In this document: one piece after another, positions 60,695-64,000 of the stretch
Layout: each line of letters starts with the position of its first letter
Position numbering within the stretch: position 1 is the stretch's first letter
Origin: Niabella drilacis
GTDB lineage: Bacteria > Bacteroidota > Bacteroidia > Chitinophagales > Chitinophagaceae
NCBI RefSeq assembly: GCF_900101395.1
Contig: NZ_FMZO01000009.1
Span: 167,592-231,591 of the forward strand
Reading direction: 5' to 3'
Length of the DNA stretch: 64,000 nt
Position numbers and translations under genes: made by a program
Notes under the pieces: generated by a model
The model's input: the letters and a program-made list of their open reading frames with translations, nothing else
What the model was told of the DNA's origin: nothing
Databases searched by the model: none

Positions 60695-62377
60695 TTAAAG
60701 ATTTTGTTTTTTTAATTCTTCCATTGCATGGTCTACCGCACGGGCTGTAAATGCCATATAGGTCAATGAAGGATTCACACAATTTGCAGAAGCCATAAAA
60801 GAACCATCGGTCACAAAAACATTGGGGGCATCCCATACCTGGTTCCATTTGTTCACCACTGAAGTCTTCGGATCGGCGCCCATACGAGCGGTACCCATTT
60901 CATGGATTCCCCTGCCGATAGTGCCATCCCCTTCACGTCCTTTCACATCTTTTACACCCGCTTTTTCAAGCATTTCAATGGCATCGTTCTTCATATCGAT
61001 ACGCATCTTCCGCTCGTTCTCCTTCCACTCTGCATCGATCGACAATACATTCAACCCCCACTTGTCTTTCTTGTTCTGATCCAGCGTTACCATATTCTCG
61101 TGATAGGGAAGGATCTCTCCGAACCCGCCGATATTCATGCTCCAGGATCCAGGTTCTGTCAACGACTCCTTCAATCCTATCCCGATGGTTTGCTCCTCTG
61201 CCGATGCATTGCCCCTGCCGCGGCCTCCGCCTCCCTGGTATCCGAAACCACGGATATAATCGCGTTTTTCACCATTCATGTTCCGGAAGCGCGGGATATA
61301 AATACCATTGGCCCGGCGCCCGTATGTATATTTATCTTCATACCCTTCTACCCTTCCGCTGGCGCCCACACCCAGGTGATGGTCCATCAGGTTATGACCT
61401 AACTCGCCGCTGGAGCTGCCCAGGCCACCCGGCCATATATCAGTGGCTGAATTCAGCAGGATCCAGGTACTGTTTAACGTAGAGGCATTCAGGAAAATGA
61501 TCTTGGCATTGTATACGTATGTCTTATTGGTTTCCGCATCCAGCACTTCCACACCGGTAGCACGTTTTTTATCTTTATCGTATAAGATCTTTGTAACAAT
61601 GCTCCAGGGCCGCAGGGTAAGATTACCCGTTTTCATGGCAGCAGGTAATGTAGAGGACTGTGTACTGAAATAAGCCCCGAAAGGACATCCCAGCCAGCAT
61701 TTATTCCGGTACTGGCAGTTGGTACGCCCCGGCAGCGGCTGTGTAATATTGGCGGTACGCCCGATGATCATATGCCGGTCGCCCTTATAAATATCTTTAA
61801 TGCGGGCTGCAATATCTTTTTCCACAATTGTCATATCCATGGGGGGCAGGAACTGGCCATCGGGCAGATGCGCAATGCCATCCCTGTTTCCGCTGATCCC
61901 TGCAAACTTTTCCACGTAATCGTACCAGGGTGCTATCTCTTTATAACGTACGGGCCAGTCAACAGCGATTCCATCTTTGGCATTGGCCTCAAAATCAAGG
62001 TCGGCCCAGCGATAACTCTGACGTCCCCAAAGCAGCGAGCGCCCGCCTACATGATAGCCCCGGAACCAGTCAAAACGCTTTACCTCGGTATAGGGCGATT
62101 CTTTTTCATCAACCCACCAGTCAAGATTCGTCTCATTGAGGGGATAGTCGCGGTTCAGCACCGGATGATCCTTGATCATCTCCTGCGTTTTTGATCCCCT
62201 GTGCGGAAATTCCCAGGGCGCCTTACTGGCATTGACATAATCTTTCACATGCTCGATATTTTTGCCACGCTCCAGCATGATCACTTTCAGGCCTTTTTCG
62301 GTAAGTTCCTTTGCAGCCCAGCCGCCGGAAACTCCGCTGCCGATAACAATAGCGTCGTAAGTGTTATTTTCTGCCAT
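60695..62377 (-). CDS. GMC-family oxidoreductase (large dehydrogenase subunit)
   Basis: A 560-residue FAD-dependent GMC oxidoreductase. The FAD motif is AIVIGSGVSGGWAAKELTEKG. A Cys-containing stretch follows (TNCQYRNKCWLGCPFGAYFS), and the C-terminal catalytic part has HEMGTARMGADPKTSVVN and GSFMASANCVNPSLTYMAFT. No signal peptide is present, fitting co-export with the small subunit. The closest known type is the two-subunit glucoside 3-dehydrogenase of Bacteroidota and related sugar dehydrogenases, which pass electrons to cytochrome c. The substrate is not determined. Confidence 0.9.
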   Translation of the reverse strand: MAENNTYDAIVIGSGVSGGWAAKELTEKGLKVIMLERGKNIEHVKDYVNASKAPWEFPHRGSKTQEMIKDHPVLNRDYPLNETNLDWWVDEKESPYTEVKRFDWFRGYHVGGRSLLWGRQSYRWADLDFEANAKDGIAVDWPVRYKEIAPWYDYVEKFAGISGNRDGIAHLPDGQFLPPMDMTIVEKDIAARIKDIYKGDRHMIIGRTANITQPLPGRTNCQYRNKCWLGCPFGAYFSTQSSTLPAAMKTGNLTLRPWSIVTKILYDKDKKRATGVEVLDAETNKTYVYNAKIIFLNASTLNSTWILLNSATDIWPGGLGSSSGELGHNLMDHHLGVGASGRVEGYEDKYTYGRRANGIYIPRFRNMNGEKRDYIRGFGYQGGGGRGRGNASAEEQTIGIGLKESLTEPGSWSMNIGGFGEILPYHENMVTLDQNKKDKWGLNVLSIDAEWKENERKMRIDMKNDAIEMLEKAGVKDVKGREGDGTIGRGIHEMGTARMGADPKTSVVNKWNQVWDAPNVFVTDGSFMASANCVNPSLTYMAFTARAVDHAMEELKKQNL

Positions 62378-62674
62378 TAAACTGTTTTTAAAAAAATCTT
62401 AAAATCGTTAGTGAAACAAGTAAACAATCAATTAATAGCTATAAAAGTATCGTTTTAAATCCAAATCCCCTGTTATTTTTTTTATAATTATATGAACGGT
62501 ATTGTGTGCCCGGTACATACCCTCCTTTTTCCCCTGGAAGCTGCTGCCGGCACCAACGATCGCTGCTATAAATCCCGGAAATACAGCCCCCCACTCAGCA
62601 GGCAACCGGCACCAGGCGCCGGCGGGAAAGCCCGCTATCCGGGGGATTTATCCGGAATGGTCTATCTTTGCGGA
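62378..62674. other. 297-bp divergent intergenic region
   Basis: The left 110 bases are very A/T-rich. The right part carries the clpS promoter box at 62663-62670. An open frame from 62492 runs into clpS, but its first 61 residues have no family support and the promoter lies within it, so I treat it as non-coding. Confidence 0.45.
62663..62670 (+). promoter_or_regulatory. -7 box of clpS-aat, 4 nt from ATG
   Basis: TATCTTTG matches TAnnTTTG. Four bases separate it from the ATG at 62675, so the message is near-leaderless; this also fixes the clpS start. Confidence 0.5.
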
Positions 62675-62977
62675 ATGAGTTTTCCCGGAACCAACCCGTT
62701 TACAAAAACAGAAGCGGAAACAGACGTACTTACGGCGGAGGCAGCTTCCTGGCAACTGATCGTCTGGAACGATGAAGTAAACACATTTGAGTGGGTTATT
62801 GAAACCCTGATGGAAGTTTGCGGGCATACCTATGAGCAGGCAGAGCAATGTTCCTATATCATCCATTTTAAAGGCAAATACGCCGTAAAAGAGGGGATGT
62901 ACGAGGATCTTGAACCGATGTGCAGCGCCATTCTTGACCGGGGTATTTCGGCAACCATTGAAGAGCTGGTCTCTTAG
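62675..62977 (+). CDS. clpS: ATP-dependent Clp protease adaptor ClpS
   Basis: A 100-residue ClpS, the N-recognin that hands N-degron substrates to ClpA/ClpC. The body shows the family motif SWQLIVWNDEVNTFEWVIET (N-degron pocket Asn-Asp), CGHTYEQAEQCSYIIHFKGK and YEDLEPMCSAILDRGISATIE. A start at ATG 62675 gives the usual length and agrees with a -7 box just upstream. The aat gene follows 10 bp later. Confidence 0.94.
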   Translation: MSFPGTNPFTKTEAETDVLTAEAASWQLIVWNDEVNTFEWVIETLMEVCGHTYEQAEQCSYIIHFKGKYAVKEGMYEDLEPMCSAILDRGISATIEELVS

Positions 62978-62987
62978 CGATTTCCTG

Positions 62988-63641
62988 ATGGCTATTTTTG
63001 CGTTATCTGATGAGCTGTCTTTTCCGCCCGTACACCTGGCCGAAAAAGACGGGTTGCTGGCCATTGGCGGCGACCTGGATCCGCAGCGGCTTTTGCTGGC
63101 TTACACCTCCGGTATCTTCCCCTGGTATGAAGCGCCCCCGGTACTCTGGTGGTGCCCCAACCCCCGCTTTGTGTTATTTCCCGGGGAGCTCAGAAAAAGC
63201 AAGACCGTGCGTTCGTTACTCAACAAAAATGCCTTTCAGTTCACCATTGACCAGGATTTTGAACAGGTGATCCGTCATTGCCGCAACATAAAGCGCAGCA
63301 ACCAGGACGGCACCTGGATCACAGAAGACGTAGTGCGGGCCTATCAGCAGCTGCACAGGCAGGGTTATGCGCACAGCGCCGAAGTATGGAAGGACGGAAT
63401 ACTGGTGGGCGGCCTCTACGGGATCCGCCTGGGACAGGTCTTTTTTGGAGAAAGCATGTTCAGCCTGGTCAGCAATGCCTCCCGGTATGCATTTACCTGC
63501 TATACGGAGCAGCTTAAAACGGAAGGGGTACAACTGATCGACTGCCAGGTATATTCAGAATATCTTGAGAGCATGGGCGCCCGTATGATCGACGGGAAGG
63601 AATTTGATGCGCTCTTAAAAGAATACATACCTGCCCGGTAA
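62988..63641 (+). CDS. aat: leucyl/phenylalanyl-tRNA-protein transferase
   Basis: A 217-residue L/F transferase that attaches Leu or Phe to proteins with N-terminal Arg or Lys, creating ClpS-recognised N-degrons. Start at MAIFALSDELSFPP; a frame extending back to 62910 overlaps clpS and lacks support. Hallmarks are GGDLDPQRLLLAYTSGIFPW, YE..PVLWWCPNPRFVLFP, GTWITEDVVRAYQQLHRQGY and GQVFFGESMFSL. With clpS it is a complete bacterial N-end-rule pair. Confidence 0.96.
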   Translation: MAIFALSDELSFPPVHLAEKDGLLAIGGDLDPQRLLLAYTSGIFPWYEAPPVLWWCPNPRFVLFPGELRKSKTVRSLLNKNAFQFTIDQDFEQVIRHCRNIKRSNQDGTWITEDVVRAYQQLHRQGYAHSAEVWKDGILVGGLYGIRLGQVFFGESMFSLVSNASRYAFTCYTEQLKTEGVQLIDCQVYSEYLESMGARMIDGKEFDALLKEYIPAR

Positions 63642-63686
63642 TTTGAGGATTTGATAATAAGCCGGCATCAAAATTATTTCTTTTCT

Positions 63687-63736
63687 CGGTCAGTGAGGAC
63701 ACTGACCGTGGCGTGGGCCGTGGTTTGTGTCCTCAC
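63687..63736 (+). repeat. overlapping inverted repeats at the transposon-side boundary
   Basis: CGGTCAGTG (63687-63695) and CACTGACCG (63700-63708) are a perfect stem with an AGGA loop. GTGAGGACAC (63693-63702) is also perfectly complementary to GTGTCCTCAC (63727-63736). The two pairings share bases, so they exclude each other. Confidence 0.65.
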
Positions 63737-63746
63737 CAATGCTATT

Positions 63747-63791
63747 AAAATAAGGCGTATAATCACCTTATGGGGAAAAACGCCTTATTTT
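63747..63791 (+). repeat. 12-bp inverted repeat upstream of the transposase gene
   Basis: AAAATAAGGCGT (63747-63758) and ACGCCTTATTTT (63780-63791) are perfectly complementary with a 21-nt loop. It lies 20 bp upstream of the ATG at 63812 and could shield the transposase from read-through transcription. Confidence 0.6.
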
Positions 63792-63811
63792 GTGTTTGAA
63801 AACTAAAATAT

Positions 63812-64000
63812 ATGTCAAAAGTAACAAAATCTGAAGGAGCGCGCAGTAGCGAAGGCTCTAAAAAAAATCTTTTCTTTTGTTGAGCGCCCCGTTCTGGATA
63901 AGCAATATCTTAACCGTTCGGTTGATTTTACCCGTAACACCAAACTTAGCTTTTCATCCATTGTCCTGAAGATTGTTCATGGTTTTACCGATTCTGTGGA
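63812..64000 (+). pseudogene. partial transposase gene, frameshifted at A8
   Basis: ATG at 63812 opens MSKVTKSEGARSSEGSKKN and stops at a TGA at 63881-63883. In the +1 frame the text continues to the window edge as SFVERPVLDKQYLNRSVDFT, RNTKLSFSSIVLKIVHGFTD, the look of an IS4-family transposase N-terminus. Deleting one A from the A8 run at 63860-63867 joins the two frames as GSKKIFSFVERP. It is either a broken gene, a slippage site or a sequence error. The gene runs beyond 64000. Confidence 0.6.

Noticed and set aside
62492..62674. ClpS extended N-terminus of 61 residues
   Set aside because: It spans the clpS promoter box and has no family similarity; ClpS is about 100 residues from the ATG at 62675.
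1..64000. tRNA, rRNA or CRISPR arrays
   Set aside because: No T-loop-like GTTCGAATC, no rRNA-like tracts, and no regularly spaced identical repeats were found. The surface-repeat and DUF6600 repeats are coding.

Overview
The window looks like chromosomal DNA of a Bacteroidota bacterium, most likely a member of the Chitinophagaceae (Niabella/Chitinophaga-like). The reasons are the TonB-dependent receptor with a carboxypeptidase-like N-terminal domain, the ECF sigma/FecR pair, LytTR two-component systems, META and GIN-domain lipoproteins, and repeated TAnnTTTG -7 promoter boxes. Most of it is ordinary, well-packed core and accessory chromosome with no phage, CRISPR array, rRNA or tRNA that I can see. 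One small mobile element (35458-35618) is inserted inside a gene, and a transposase gene runs off the right edge.

Layout. 0.3-4.1 kb: a TonB receptor group with a small His-rich exported protein and a thioredoxin-like protein. 4.2-13 kb: housekeeping genes (FAH-family hydrolase, pth, rplY, prs, radC, a membrane-anchored GltB-like FMN protein, a phosphohexomutase, an EamA transporter with an Lrp regulator). 13-19 kb: glutaminyl cyclase, methyltransferase, A-type Fe-S carrier, and CcmE/CcmF for cytochrome c maturation. 19-24 kb: a PlsC-like acyltransferase, a yjdI/yjdJ-like pair, a stand-alone fusA and a META lipoprotein. 24-30 kb: a BlaI/M56 pair with a palindromic operator, a triple-META lipoprotein, arginine decarboxylase and an outer-membrane protein. 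30-38 kb: rplT/rpmI with a structured leader, an MG2/TonB-plug protein, a LytTR system whose sensor kinase is split by a MITE, and a DUF6600-type protein. 38-45 kb: a J-domain protein plus rhomboid, a second LytTR system in one transcription unit with two dehydrogenases, and a START protein. 44.5-49.6 kb: an ECF sigma-FecR-STN/surface-repeat-GIN operon. 49.8-55 kb: M1 peptidase, SDR, ABC-F and XRE-cupin genes. 55-58.3 kb: a phosphonate-type cassette. 58.9-62.4 kb: a GMC oxidoreductase/gluconate-dehydrogenase-subunit-3/TIM-barrel cassette. 62.7-63.6 kb: clpS-aat of the N-degron pathway.

The strongest observation is the split kinase. A 161-bp palindromic MITE with 13-bp terminal inverted repeats and a 3-bp TTA target duplication sits between a periplasmic-sensor ORF and a histidine-kinase ORF. 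Removing the element and one TTA copy joins the two ORFs in frame, so they were one gene. The element itself supplies both the new stop and the new start, overlapping as ATGA. Other points worth attention are near-leaderless genes with the -7 box 3-4 nt from ATG, families of intergenic repeats placed at gene ends, a 36-bp blaI operator palindrome, a CxxxY-type CcmE, and an A8 frameshift in the terminal transposase.
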